Below, one piece after another: positions 40,638-47,147 of a stretch of DNA of 57,811 nucleotides. The notes beneath the pieces were generated by a model. It did not search any database, was not told the origin of the DNA, and saw only the letters and a list, made by a program, of their open reading frames with translations. This stretch comes from a virus. Position 1 is the stretch's first letter; each line of letters starts with the position of its first letter. Both the position numbers and the translations under genes were made by a program. The stretch lies in the IMG/VR virus record IMGVR_UViG_3300044641_001974, positions 1 through 57,811 of that record. One strand, 5' to 3'.

Positions 40638-40940
40638 TCATTCCTCTTGGCTCTCTCTTTCTTCTACTAGTGCTGCAGGCCAGTAAGCAATGAACCCCCG
40701 CCCCATGCTATCGAGCTGGGGCGCCGGAGTTATTGATCCGGACGGATCACGATCAAAGTACAGTGCGCGAGCCATCTCAAATCCCAGCTCGAACAGCTCG
40801 TTCGAGCTGTTGAGTTCAGTACTCAGACATACCCGCCCGCTCATACCACGGCCCGAGTATGTCCGAACACCTTCGGAGAAATTCGTTTGGTCCAACAAGC
40901 CAAGCACGTGCTTGGCTGTTTCGTTTAAAGGCTTAATCAT
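40638..40940 (-). CDS. Unknown accessory protein (100 aa)
   Basis: The start at 40940 (GAGGAGAGCCAAG before ATG) overlaps the previous gene by 8 nt, giving MIKPLNETAKHVLGLLDQTN. A short domain with YSGRGMSGRVC and LGFEMARALYFDRDPSG follows. Not recognised. It is coupled to the 98-aa gene before it. Confidence 0.55.
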   Translation of the reverse strand: MIKPLNETAKHVLGLLDQTNFSEGVRTYSGRGMSGRVCLSTELNSSNELFELGFEMARALYFDRDPSGSITPAPQLDSMGRGFIAYWPAALVEERESQEE

Positions 40941-41229
40941 CTTGGCTCTCCTCAGCAATGATGTCGTTCCACGTTTCAACAAAGTGCATGGCAATTTCGT
41001 GCCAATTGATCTGGGCAACAAACGCCCTGGCGTAGTCTAAAGTGAGGCCTTCCTCGCAAGGTCCGCCGAGAATTTCATCTACGTATTCGCTTAAATACTC
41101 AGCAATCTCCCATGGGTCTGGCTCACAATAACGTGTAAGCATGGGGATGTTAGTGCAGTCCCAGCCATCAAAAACTTCCAAATTAATACGCCATGTGGCG
41201 TAATTTGTCCAACCGTTATATGTACTCAT
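40933..41229 (-). CDS. DUF7249-like small protein (98 aa)
   Basis: Begins MSTYNGWTNYATWRINLEVF, the NYxTWxxxL pattern of a small family widespread in phages and plasmids (I believe DUF7249). It is Trp-rich and acidic with WEIAEYLSEYVDEIL. The function is unknown. It has a strong promoter with a spacer palindrome, and is translationally coupled to the next gene. Confidence 0.55.
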   Translation of the reverse strand: MSTYNGWTNYATWRINLEVFDGWDCTNIPMLTRYCEPDPWEIAEYLSEYVDEILGGPCEEGLTLDYARAFVAQINWHEIAMHFVETWNDIIAEESQDD

Positions 41230-41248
41230 TTCTCATTTCTCCTTAAGA

Positions 41249-41306
41249 ATGCCCTACACCTGTAGGGCATGTCTGTATTATACACAGGGATAAATCCCTG
41301 TGTCAA
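41249..41306 (-). promoter_or_regulatory. Consensus promoter with spacer palindrome and leader hairpin (module 5)
   Basis: TTGACA (41301-41306), 18 nt, TATAAT (41277-41282): the best promoter in the window. A 10-bp inverted repeat (41282-41291 with 41294-41303) fills the spacer and touches both boxes, like an operator. A second hairpin, 10-bp stem with 2-nt loop (41249-41258 with 41261-41270), begins 6 nt after the -10, that is at about +1. Confidence 0.75.
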
Positions 41307-41310
41307 CACT

Positions 41311-41757
41311 CTACCAGCTAGACCTATAATGGAACTGCCATTTGTCGTCAAACGCTTGCAAGGCTTTGTCTAAGCCCTGCACAGTTCCTTCGATGTCATT
41401 CCAGTACCATTCATCGTACTCAGTAGACCCAAAGAAAAAGCCGTCAGCCGTGGGCAAGGTTTCTTCTGCCATTTCCCTTTGTGTGCAAAGCTTTGCACAC
41501 AAATCACGGAGCTCAACTAATTGCTCACGCTCCACGTAGTAACGCTGGCAATTATCTTCGCCACCTTGAATGTTTTCCACAAACCATTTGTGGATTGCAT
41601 TGGCTTTACGCCAATACATGGCTTCTGCTTCAACAGAATTGACACGCATTCTTTCTCCATCTAATTGCAAACCCAAGAGGTTTGCAACTTCATCCGAGAT
41701 TGGTTTCTCGGATGACCAAATGTAACGCTCTGCTGTTAAGTACATATCTAAACCCAT
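41311..41757 (-). CDS. Conserved phage protein of unknown function (148 aa)
   Basis: Begins MGLDMYLTAERYIWSSEKPI, then YWRKANAIHKWFVENIQGGE, LRDLCAKLC, and LPTADGFFFGSTEYDEWYW. I recognise this series of motifs from a protein present in many phages, but no function is established that I know. It follows a gene-internal hairpin (41784-41805) without a visible promoter, so it may be read from the promoter at 42090. Confidence 0.6.
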   Translation of the reverse strand: MGLDMYLTAERYIWSSEKPISDEVANLLGLQLDGERMRVNSVEAEAMYWRKANAIHKWFVENIQGGEDNCQRYYVEREQLVELRDLCAKLCTQREMAEETLPTADGFFFGSTEYDEWYWNDIEGTVQGLDKALQAFDDKWQFHYRSSW

Positions 41758-41783
41758 GGTAATTCTCCTTAATAGTTTTTGGT

Positions 41784-41805
41784 TATCACGGCCTTCGCCG
41801 TGATA
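41784..41805 (-). promoter_or_regulatory. Hairpin between two accessory genes, no promoter
   Basis: A 9-bp stem (41784-41792 with 41797-41805) with a 4-nt loop stands between the 75- and 148-aa genes. It looks like the leader hairpins elsewhere but no TATAAT box precedes it and no T-run follows, so it could be an RNA-processing or attenuating stem. Confidence 0.6.
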
Positions 41806-41811
41806 GTTTGG

Positions 41812-42039
41812 TTAATAACTCTGTCTTGCTTCTGCTTGGTGTTCTTCCATTAATTGCTTACGCAAATCAATGGTGTCTTGCAAAGACTGAATAGTCTTTT
41901 TAAGGTCAAAATTGTGCTCGGAAAGTTCTTCGAGCAAATCGCCGTCGTCGTAGGCTTCAACAACCAAATCCCAACCTTCGTTGTAGTGGTCATTAGCATA
42001 CTTACGAATAAACTGAATACAGGCTTGTTCATCTTTCAT
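41812..42039 (-). CDS. Small acidic helical protein (75 aa)
   Basis: Begins MKDEQACIQFIRKYANDHYN and continues as acidic helix (EELSEHNFDLKKTIQSLQDT) to a coiled-coil-like end. Not recognised. It has an AGGAGAAATTAGAA leader and a promoter-hairpin module at 42061-42095. Confidence 0.6.
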   Translation of the reverse strand: MKDEQACIQFIRKYANDHYNEGWDLVVEAYDDGDLLEELSEHNFDLKKTIQSLQDTIDLRKQLMEEHQAEARQSY

Positions 42040-42060
42040 TTCTAATTTCTCCTTTGGTTA

Positions 42061-42095
42061 ATGGTTCATGAATCATGAACCATGATTGTATTATA
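42061..42095 (-). promoter_or_regulatory. TATAAT box plus leader hairpin (module 6)
   Basis: TATAAT at 42090-42095; an 11-bp inverted repeat (42061-42071 with 42073-42083) starts 6 nt after it, that is at about +1. No convincing -35. The leader continues AAAGGAGAAATTAGAA to the ATG. Confidence 0.66.
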
Positions 42096-42243
42096 CACAA
42101 TCATAAATAATTAGCATAGGGATTTTCCCCTATGCTCATGGCTCATGGCTCACGCCACAAGTTTCGTGGCTCAAGGGGCAGGGGCGAGGGGGCTAGTTTG
42201 TGCATACGCAATATACTGCTTAAAAATTAAGCAACAAATAAAA

Positions 42244-42272
42244 ATCCCTTATAGTTCAAAGCTATAAGGGAT
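42244..42272. terminator. Bidirectional terminator in a 200-nt gene-free stretch
   Basis: An 11-bp stem (42244-42254 with 42262-42272) with a 7-nt loop, A-run on the left and T-run on the right, can stop transcription on both strands; on the minus strand it follows the Nmad5-like gene. The rest of 42096-42303 holds a second inverted repeat (AGCATAGGG at 42112 with CCCTATGCT to 42135), GGCTCA/CATGGCTCA short repeats and a C/G-run near 42175, with no gene seen. Confidence 0.8.
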
Positions 42273-42303
42273 AAGTTTTTAATAGTTTATTGTTATTAAG
42301 AAT

Positions 42304-42819
42304 TTATGCTGTTTTGGGTGTTTTCCAGCCAATGTTTTGCAAATCTGCAACCAATCCAGCAATCGCTGGTAGGGTTTTGCATCTGCTTCCATCAATTTCA
42401 GGCAAATACTTTGCAAACTCTGGCAACGCTTCCCGTGCTGTCTTGACTGTCGTAAAGCTGTCAATCACGCCACGCAACTTAGTTTCCAAATCCCAACGCT
42501 TTTTCTGCTGTTCGTTTTCCTGCTTTTTCAAATAATCAATCTCAGCAAGAAAATCCATATCCGTCACAACACAATCCATTGGAATTAAAGGTGAAGAGAA
42601 CCAGCCCAAATACTCACTACCATAATATAGGCTAACGCAATTTTGCCCAACATACTTTTTGGTTTTTGGATTGTCATAAACCTTTTTAACCTCAGCAGGG
42701 GCAATCTGATAGAAATACTGCTTTACCCTGTCAGAAATTTGGGTGTTGTAGTCTACCAATGACGAGTCATCTAGAACCGATTTGATAAACGCTTGTTTGA
42801 TTGAATTGTTTAATCTCAT
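42304..42819 (-). CDS. Nmad5-like putative nucleotide modification protein (171 aa)
   Basis: Begins MRLNNSIKQAFIKSVLDDSS and contains PAEVKKVYDNPKTKKYVG, the N-terminal pattern I recall for the Nmad5 family, proposed to modify DNA bases. A polar helical middle (KKQENEQQKKRWDLETKLRG) and a C-terminus with LPAIAGLVADLQNIGW follow. The phage genome may carry modified bases that resist host nucleases; that is inferred. Module at 42840. Confidence 0.5.
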   Translation of the reverse strand: MRLNNSIKQAFIKSVLDDSSLVDYNTQISDRVKQYFYQIAPAEVKKVYDNPKTKKYVGQNCVSLYYGSEYLGWFSSPLIPMDCVVTDMDFLAEIDYLKKQENEQQKKRWDLETKLRGVIDSFTTVKTAREALPEFAKYLPEIDGSRCKTLPAIAGLVADLQNIGWKTPKTA

Positions 42820-42839
42820 TTCTCATTTCTCCTAAAAAT

Positions 42840-42870
42840 AGCACGGGGATATTCCCGTGCTTGTATTATA
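42840..42870 (-). promoter_or_regulatory. Promoter plus leader hairpin (module 7)
   Basis: TTTACA, 18 nt, TATAAT (42865-42870). The TAA stop of the upstream 71-aa gene lies inside the -10 box. An 8-bp stem (42840-42847 with 42854-42861) starts 3 nt after the -10. The leader then runs AGGAGAAATGAGAA to ATG. Confidence 0.7.
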
Positions 42871-43081
42871 CACAACCCTGATTATTGTTGTAAAGGTCTT
42901 TTAGTAATAAATCCTCTTGAATTCGCTTTGCCCATTCATCTGTCATTTCTTCTCCAGCATGGTGAAGTAATTCATCTACTAAATCGCTGGTCGGGGTGTC
43001 AAATAATTGGTCTAGCATGTGCTCAGCAATTTCAGGGTGATAACGCTCATGGATAGCGTGTATGCTCATAGGGTTAGACAT
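42866..43081 (-). CDS. Small acidic protein (71 aa)
   Basis: Start at 43081, with GGAGAAGGAA just before the ATG; it overlaps its upstream neighbour by 8 nt. The protein begins MSNPMSIHAIHERYHPEIAE and is acidic and helical (DLVDELLHHAGEEMTDEWAK). Not recognised. Its stop codon TAA is part of the next promoter. Confidence 0.58.
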   Translation of the reverse strand: MSNPMSIHAIHERYHPEIAEHMLDQLFDTPTSDLVDELLHHAGEEMTDEWAKRIQEDLLLKDLYNNNQGCV

Positions 43082-43211
43082 TTTCCTTCTCCAAAATAAG
43101 TTTTTCAATTTGTAAAATGTGTGGCATGTCCTTCATGCCAATTCCACCTGTTTTAAGTTCAATCAATAAACTGCGTAGTCTGGCTACACTCCAACAATAA
43201 TAATTAGGCAT
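43074..43211 (-). CDS. Very small protein (45 aa)
   Basis: Start at 43211 with GAGGAAATTCAAA before ATG; overlaps neighbours by 8 nt at both ends. It begins MPNYYCWSVARLRSLLIELK and ends KLILEKENV. Not recognised. Supported mainly by its Shine-Dalgarno and tight packing. Confidence 0.5.
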   Translation of the reverse strand: MPNYYCWSVARLRSLLIELKTGGIGMKDMPHILQIEKLILEKENV

Positions 43212-43386
43212 TTTGAATTTCCTCAGCAACATAAACATACCTATCCCAATTTGGGTCGCTGGGGTCATCAAACTCTTCTTTTTCCAGAAGTGAATATCCA
43301 ATCCCCTCTGCATCTTCAAAACTCAGGGCTTCAACAACCTTCAATTGAGCAACCTTTTTAATTAGGTAAACCTCATACAGGGGCAT
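43204..43386 (-). CDS. Small unknown protein (60 aa)
   Basis: Begins MPLYEVYLIKKVAQLKVVEA, then an acidic helix (SFEDAEGIGYSLLEKEEFDD) and DRYVYVAEEI. The beta-alpha-beta-like pattern is compact; no family is named. GAAGGGATAT is before the ATG. Overlaps the 45-aa gene by 8 nt. Confidence 0.58.
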   Translation of the reverse strand: MPLYEVYLIKKVAQLKVVEALSFEDAEGIGYSLLEKEEFDDPSDPNWDRYVYVAEEIQNA

Positions 43387-43388
43387 TT

Positions 43389-43541
43389 TTATATCCCTTC
43401 ATAAAAGTAAGATTCAATATTGATGACCACAATTCCACTACTGTTGACCCATTTCATGTGGTCATTGAATGTGCCTATAACAGTTTCATATCGCTGTGTA
43501 AGCTGGTCATACAGGTCAATTAAATAAAGTTGGCTAAGCAT
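43389..43541 (-). CDS. Small unknown protein (50 aa)
   Basis: ATG at 43539-43541 with GGAGG 6 nt upstream; stop TAA 2 nt before the next start. It begins MLSQLYLIDLYDQLTQRYET and ends NIESYFYEGI. It overlaps the clamp gene by 8 nt, so its translation is likely coupled to the clamp. Not recognised. Confidence 0.58.
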   Translation of the reverse strand: MLSQLYLIDLYDQLTQRYETVIGTFNDHMKWVNSSGIVVINIESYFYEGI

Positions 43542-44124
43542 GTTGAACCTCCATTTTTGTTAACCACGCTGGGGTAGAAAACATTGTGTGCTCTGCCCGA
43601 TAGGGCATCATCAATCCAGCAAAGTAGTCAGGCTTACCAATGTCAACCAACGCTGTGCCTGTGCCATTGTGTCCAATAGTAGGCATGGGGTTTTTCATGC
43701 CCAATGCTTTGCCAACCTTCGTAAACCTTGCAATAAAGTCAGGATTAAATTGTGCAATCTCGCCTGATATTTTGCCCGTAGGAAATACTCGCATGTAGTC
43801 AGGGAATGTGCCTTCAATCCCGCTAAACCCAACATTGTCAATTACATACTTATCACCTTCTTTTGACAAAGTATGATGCAACGCTTTCTTATTTAGCTTT
43901 TCAATTACCTCATGGGGAACAATCACACGGAATGGCTCACCTTCGTCACCATTCTTATTGCTTTGTTGATACACGCCCAACAAATGGCCGTCAGTCGCAA
44001 CAGCACGGATTAGTTTGTTATCCACTTCCAACAATACCCCGTTCAGGTAATAACGAATATCTTTCTTGGCAGAAAGAATAGACATAGCATTCAGAACACC
44101 ACCATCAAAATATATATTTCTCAT
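43534..44124 (-). CDS. Short DnaN-like sliding clamp (196 aa)
   Basis: Start at 44124 with AAGGAGCGTAGAA upstream. The sequence matches the middle domain and part of the last domain of bacterial beta clamp: DIRYYLNGVLLEV (22-34), VATDGHLLGV (42-51), VIVPHEVIEKL (67-77), and GTFPDYMRVFP (105-115). A full beta clamp has three domains in ~366 residues; this has about two. It could make a ring with three subunits or act on the host polymerase. It has its own promoter (44169-44196). Confidence 0.75.
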   Translation of the reverse strand: MRNIYFDGGVLNAMSILSAKKDIRYYLNGVLLEVDNKLIRAVATDGHLLGVYQQSNKNGDEGEPFRVIVPHEVIEKLNKKALHHTLSKEGDKYVIDNVGFSGIEGTFPDYMRVFPTGKISGEIAQFNPDFIARFTKVGKALGMKNPMPTIGHNGTGTALVDIGKPDYFAGLMMPYRAEHTMFSTPAWLTKMEVQHA

Positions 44125-44168
44125 TTCTACGCTCCTTAAAAGGGTCAACCAATTTAACCCATATTTGT

Positions 44169-44196
44169 ATAATACACATTTATTCTAGGCTGTCAA
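44169..44196 (-). promoter_or_regulatory. Promoter of the clamp gene
   Basis: TTGACA (44191-44196), 16 nt, TATTAT (44169-44174), preceded by TGTG. The leader has a weak GGGT/ACCC stem, unlike the strong hairpins of the other modules. The AAGGAGCG Shine-Dalgarno follows. Confidence 0.65.
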
Positions 44197-44238
44197 GTAT
44201 CCACCATAAAATAATAAATCCCAGCAAAACTAAAAATA

Positions 44239-44877
44239 TCATATTGCCCCCACAGTCGCCCCAGCATACTTTGTGGCAAAAATCTCACGCTTTGCCCTAT
44301 GGATTAAATCAAACGCACCCTCTTCCCATGAAGTAGATTCATACATTCCAACCCACTCGTCGTAAATTTCTTCCCCGTCCCTGTGTGCCTGAACATGAAC
44401 AGATACATAATTCCAATCACCACAGATATAACCTTCAAAATAGGTTATCTCACGCTTTACTGCGTCAAGGGCTTTACGTTGTAAATCTGCTTTGCCTGTT
44501 TTGCCATTTTCATAATCCTTACGGGCTCTTTTCAAGGCTTCTGCAAAATTGTAGTAATAGTTTTCACGCCCATAGCTACGCACCTGAACATTTCCATTTC
44601 CAGCATTCTCTGCATAGCGTTGCATAGGCTTAATTGTGCCAAATCCTTCGCACCAATCCCACGGGGCTTCAGAACAATGGTCAGGAACAACCTCCAAAGT
44701 AATAGAACAGTTTCTAGGCAAGTCACGATAAATAATCTCAACAGGCTTACCATAGTAGTGATAGCTAGTATCCAAACACAGGTCAGCATACTTCTTCTGC
44801 ACACGCAACAACGCCAAAGCACCCTTCGCTGGTATGTCAGGTGAGGCCTTCCGGATTTTCATATATTCAGCAAACAT
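44239..44877 (-). CDS. Conserved-type phage protein, unknown (212 aa)
   Basis: The start at 44877 (AGGAGAAATGAGA, then ATG) is preferred over one 6 nt upstream. It begins MFAEYMKIRKASPDIPAKGA, has SITLEVVPDHCSEAPWDWCE, then a Lys-rich coiled stretch and YFEGYICGDWNYVSVHVQAH. Several Cys, Trp and Tyr are well spaced. I recall similar phage proteins but no function. Confidence 0.6.
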   Translation of the reverse strand: MFAEYMKIRKASPDIPAKGALALLRVQKKYADLCLDTSYHYYGKPVEIIYRDLPRNCSITLEVVPDHCSEAPWDWCEGFGTIKPMQRYAENAGNGNVQVRSYGRENYYYNFAEALKRARKDYENGKTGKADLQRKALDAVKREITYFEGYICGDWNYVSVHVQAHRDGEEIYDEWVGMYESTSWEEGAFDLIHRAKREIFATKYAGATVGAI

Positions 44878-44889
44878 TCTCATTTCTCC

Positions 44890-45192
44890 TTATTCAAAGT
44901 CTTTAGACACAAACACATTGTTTTTACGCAACAGGGCAATAGCATGGTCATTCAGACTCATCACCCCGTCGTACTCGCACAGCGATCTTTTGCCATCTTT
45001 GTCAAACTCAAACCACAAACCAATGTACTCAAACCTATCAATACTAGGTATATCCCATTCAATAAAACCTGTATTGTCTTTGTTGTAATAAAGTTCTAGG
45101 GTAGATTCGTGCTCACCTAATCCTCTTTCACCCCATGAACCTTCCAAAACCAATGGGGAAGTAACAGTCATCGTATCAATAAGTTCAGACAT
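44890..45192 (-). CDS. Unknown beta-rich acidic protein (100 aa)
   Basis: The start at 45192 (GGAGTACAAAG) overlaps the previous gene by 8 nt. It begins MSELIDTMTVTSPLVLEGSW, with TLELYYNKDNTGFIEWDIPS and GLWFEFDKDGKRSLCEYDG: a beta-rich, acidic protein. Not recognised. Probably co-translated with the 102-aa gene. Confidence 0.55.
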   Translation of the reverse strand: MSELIDTMTVTSPLVLEGSWGERGLGEHESTLELYYNKDNTGFIEWDIPSIDRFEYIGLWFEFDKDGKRSLCEYDGVMSLNDHAIALLRKNNVFVSKDFE

Positions 45193-45493
45193 CTTTGTAC
45201 TCCTCTTCTTCTTCTTCGTAAATAAAATAAGGCACGTCCATATACTCACCCTCAAAAGGTACTGCCGTTACAAAATAATTAATACGATTAACAAGGTGAT
45301 ACCCACTACTGATATACAGATTGCCGTCGTCACCATCAATCAACGTCCAAATGCACCTTGGGTCTTGTGCTCTAACAAAATCTAAATCCTTACCATATGT
45401 TTCAAACTTATCGGTGACTGCGTTCATATCAATGTGGTTATCCATTGGCTGATACTTCAAGCACCATGCGTTAAATTCATCTTCCCAATCCAT
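45185..45493 (-). CDS. Unknown acidic protein (102 aa)
   Basis: Begins MDWEDEFNAWCLKYQPMDNH and ends in a run of Glu (YEEEEEEYKDV). Strongly acidic tails occur in DNA mimics and small chaperones; no such function is shown here. Starts 1 nt after the 83-aa gene ends and overlaps the 100-aa gene by 8 nt. Not recognised. Confidence 0.55.
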   Translation of the reverse strand: MDWEDEFNAWCLKYQPMDNHIDMNAVTDKFETYGKDLDFVRAQDPRCIWTLIDGDDGNLYISSGYHLVNRINYFVTAVPFEGEYMDVPYFIYEEEEEEYKDV

Positions 45494-45494
45494 A

Positions 45495-45746
45495 CTATTT
45501 CTCCTTTCTTAGATTAACTGCCTGCAACACTACTTCTTTGCCCCAATCCGCCATTTCGGTATCAGGGTTTATAGGACACGCAACAACAGAGAAAATACCT
45601 GTTTCGTGGTAGTCACAAATATTTATCTCATAGTCTGCAAACTTGTAGAACCAATCATTCTCTTTAAGAATCTCCTGCTTGTACTTGGAAAGCAAAAACG
45701 GAACACGCTCCCGTACAGGCAACGTTTCTATATCAACAACTTTCAT
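45495..45746 (-). CDS. Unknown small protein (83 aa)
   Basis: Begins MKVVDIETLPVRERVPFLLS and contains SVVACPINPDTEMADWGKEV. Mixed alpha/beta pattern; not recognised. First of three tightly packed genes (83, 102 and 100 aa). It has a promoter with a palindrome and leader hairpin at 45767-45821. Confidence 0.58.
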   Translation of the reverse strand: MKVVDIETLPVRERVPFLLSKYKQEILKENDWFYKFADYEINICDYHETGIFSVVACPINPDTEMADWGKEVVLQAVNLRKEK

Positions 45747-45766
45747 ACTATTTCTCCTTTCTAAAG

Positions 45767-45821
45767 GTGCTCAATTCTGTAGAGCACGGGATTAGTATAA
45801 TACTAATTAAAACTATGTCAA
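45767..45821 (-). promoter_or_regulatory. Promoter with palindromic -10 and leader hairpin (module 8)
   Basis: TTGACA (45816-45821), 16 nt, TATACT (45794-45799). The -10 lies in a perfect 17-nt palindrome ATTAGTATTATACTAAT (45791-45807), operator-like. A 6-bp stem (45767-45772 with 45782-45787) starts shortly after +1. The -35 overlaps the 3' end of the nuclease gene. Confidence 0.62.
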
Positions 45822-46223
45822 CAACTTTTTTCTAATTTCTGACCAATCAACAGAAGAAGCTAAGTATCGTAGTAAAAACGGAGCATCTATACCCCGTTCA
45901 AAAACCTCGATCGCTCTCCTTCCCTCATATAGTGACAGATAATTTAGAGGTCCACCTAGCAGTTTATGTTGCACCAAAATAAATACAGGCGCTCCCATTT
46001 TGGAGTGCTTGATTAGAAAAGAAATTTGGTGCGGGCTGAGATTTACCTTCTTTCCTTTTTGCACCACCTTGAGCTCCATCATCACAAATAACCCTTCAGG
46101 GTCTAGGGCTATCAGCATGTCGGGTATACCTAATCCCGTCCTAGATTCAAGCCTTGTTATGTGACTCTTTGGCAGGTTCTGCTGTACTTTCTTCCCCAGC
46201 AGACTCTCCGGTTTCGTCGTCAT
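45813..46223 (-). CDS. PD-(D/E)XK (VRR-NUC-type) nuclease (136 aa)
   Basis: Residues form the VRR-NUC order: acidic/helical start (Glu6), GIPDMLIAL (core Asp), FVMMELKVV (ExK, here Glu-Leu-Lys), and KVNLSPHQISFLI. The last helix with FILVQH is also typical. Such nucleases are structure-specific, as in Fan1 or phage resolvases. It overlaps the terS gene by 77 nt in another frame, so translation is linked to packaging genes. Confidence 0.68.
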   Translation of the reverse strand: MTTKPESLLGKKVQQNLPKSHITRLESRTGLGIPDMLIALDPEGLFVMMELKVVQKGKKVNLSPHQISFLIKHSKMGAPVFILVQHKLLGGPLNYLSLYEGRRAIEVFERGIDAPFLLRYLASSVDWSEIRKKLLT

Positions 46224-46836
46224 CTTCTATTTCCATTTCAAAAGGGGGTTCTTGTTCGTTGACAACAGACATTTCTACAGTCTTAGAATCAACATCCAGA
46301 ATAGGTTGGGGCGTTCCACCATAAATCTTTCTAAGTTCATTCAGTTTGCGTTCTACCTCTTCTTTGCTCATGGAATCAATCGACCCGTGCCTAATCTCTT
46401 TGCGATCTACATAAATCGTACCCAAGGCCTGACCCCTGCGATACTCGGCCTGAACAGCAGCACCATATGCTCCCGCTTCCAAGGCCTTATCCCGAATCAA
46501 CTGCAAATCCCGCATATGGCGATCAAAGTTTGTTCCATACTTGGAATTTAGTTCTGCCCGATAAGATTGGATAGCAGATACCACATGGGGGCTCAGGGCA
46601 GGGTTTGTAAGTTTCCACGCCATCGCTGAGGCACTCTTCTCGTTATATCCAGCACGAATCGCTGCTTCTTTCATGGTAACGTGCCCGTCGCCCGACACGA
46701 GCTCCTGGACAAACTTCCATTCCTTACCTTTTACAGTTTTGCGTTGCTTACGCAAAGGGGCTACTTCAGTCGCTAATCTCTTAGCTGTCTTGTTTACCCG
46801 AATTGGTGCAACATTCCAAACGTCTTTCTTTCCCAC
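46147..46836 (-). CDS. terS: Terminase small subunit
   Basis: A Lys/Arg-rich N-terminus is followed by KEWKFVQELVSGDG, KEAAIRAGYNEKSASAMAWK (helix-turn-helix, DNA binding), a helical middle with YGTNFDRHMRDLQLIRDKAL, and an acidic tail. This is the usual terS layout. GTG at 46836 (GGAG 6 nt before) is chosen; TTG at 46848 is an alternative. It lies ~7 kb from terL, in the same direction, with many small genes between. It would select the DNA to be packaged. Confidence 0.78.
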   Translation of the reverse strand: MGKKDVWNVAPIRVNKTAKRLATEVAPLRKQRKTVKGKEWKFVQELVSGDGHVTMKEAAIRAGYNEKSASAMAWKLTNPALSPHVVSAIQSYRAELNSKYGTNFDRHMRDLQLIRDKALEAGAYGAAVQAEYRRGQALGTIYVDRKEIRHGSIDSMSKEEVERKLNELRKIYGGTPQPILDVDSKTVEMSVVNEQEPPFEMEIEDDDETGESAGEESTAEPAKESHNKA

Positions 46837-46848
46837 CTGCTTCTCCAA

Positions 46849-47147
46849 AAAATGGTTCCTATAGTCTTTTTTTTGATAGGAGTGAGTTTTTTAAATTCAA
46901 AATTTCAGCCTCACGGTCCCCCCAGAGAAATTACGTTACTGTATTTTGGTGTAATGGTAACGTAAGCCTCCAAACCCTTACTGGTATTGACTTATTACGG
47001 CATTACGTCTATTACGTCTATTTTCACAAAAAAAATATTTTTTTTCATCATGCCCGTAAAAAAGTCTATATACCCCCGTTTTTTGCCTATTTTTTAAGCA
47101 ACTCATGTATATCCATACAGTAGTTGCCTATTTTTTAAGCAAATTGC
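46849..47147. other. Non-coding repeat-rich region (candidate origin or control region)
   Basis: No gene is seen. Repeats: TTACGTTAC/GTAACGTAA inverted (46931-46939 with 46957-46965); tandem ATTACGTCT at 47002-47010 and 47011-47019, with a related ATTACGGC just before; and an AT-rich run at 47022-47049. A 19-bp sequence TTGCCTATTTTTTAAGCAA occurs at 47083-47101 and 47124-47142, spaced 41 bp apart (near four helical turns), each with TTGC/GCAA ends. These are typical of iterons or a switch region. Confidence 0.6.

Noticed and set aside
39512-42870. CRISPR-like series of palindromes
   Set aside because: Each stem is different, spacing follows gene lengths and no uniform spacers exist; the units are promoter-leader elements.
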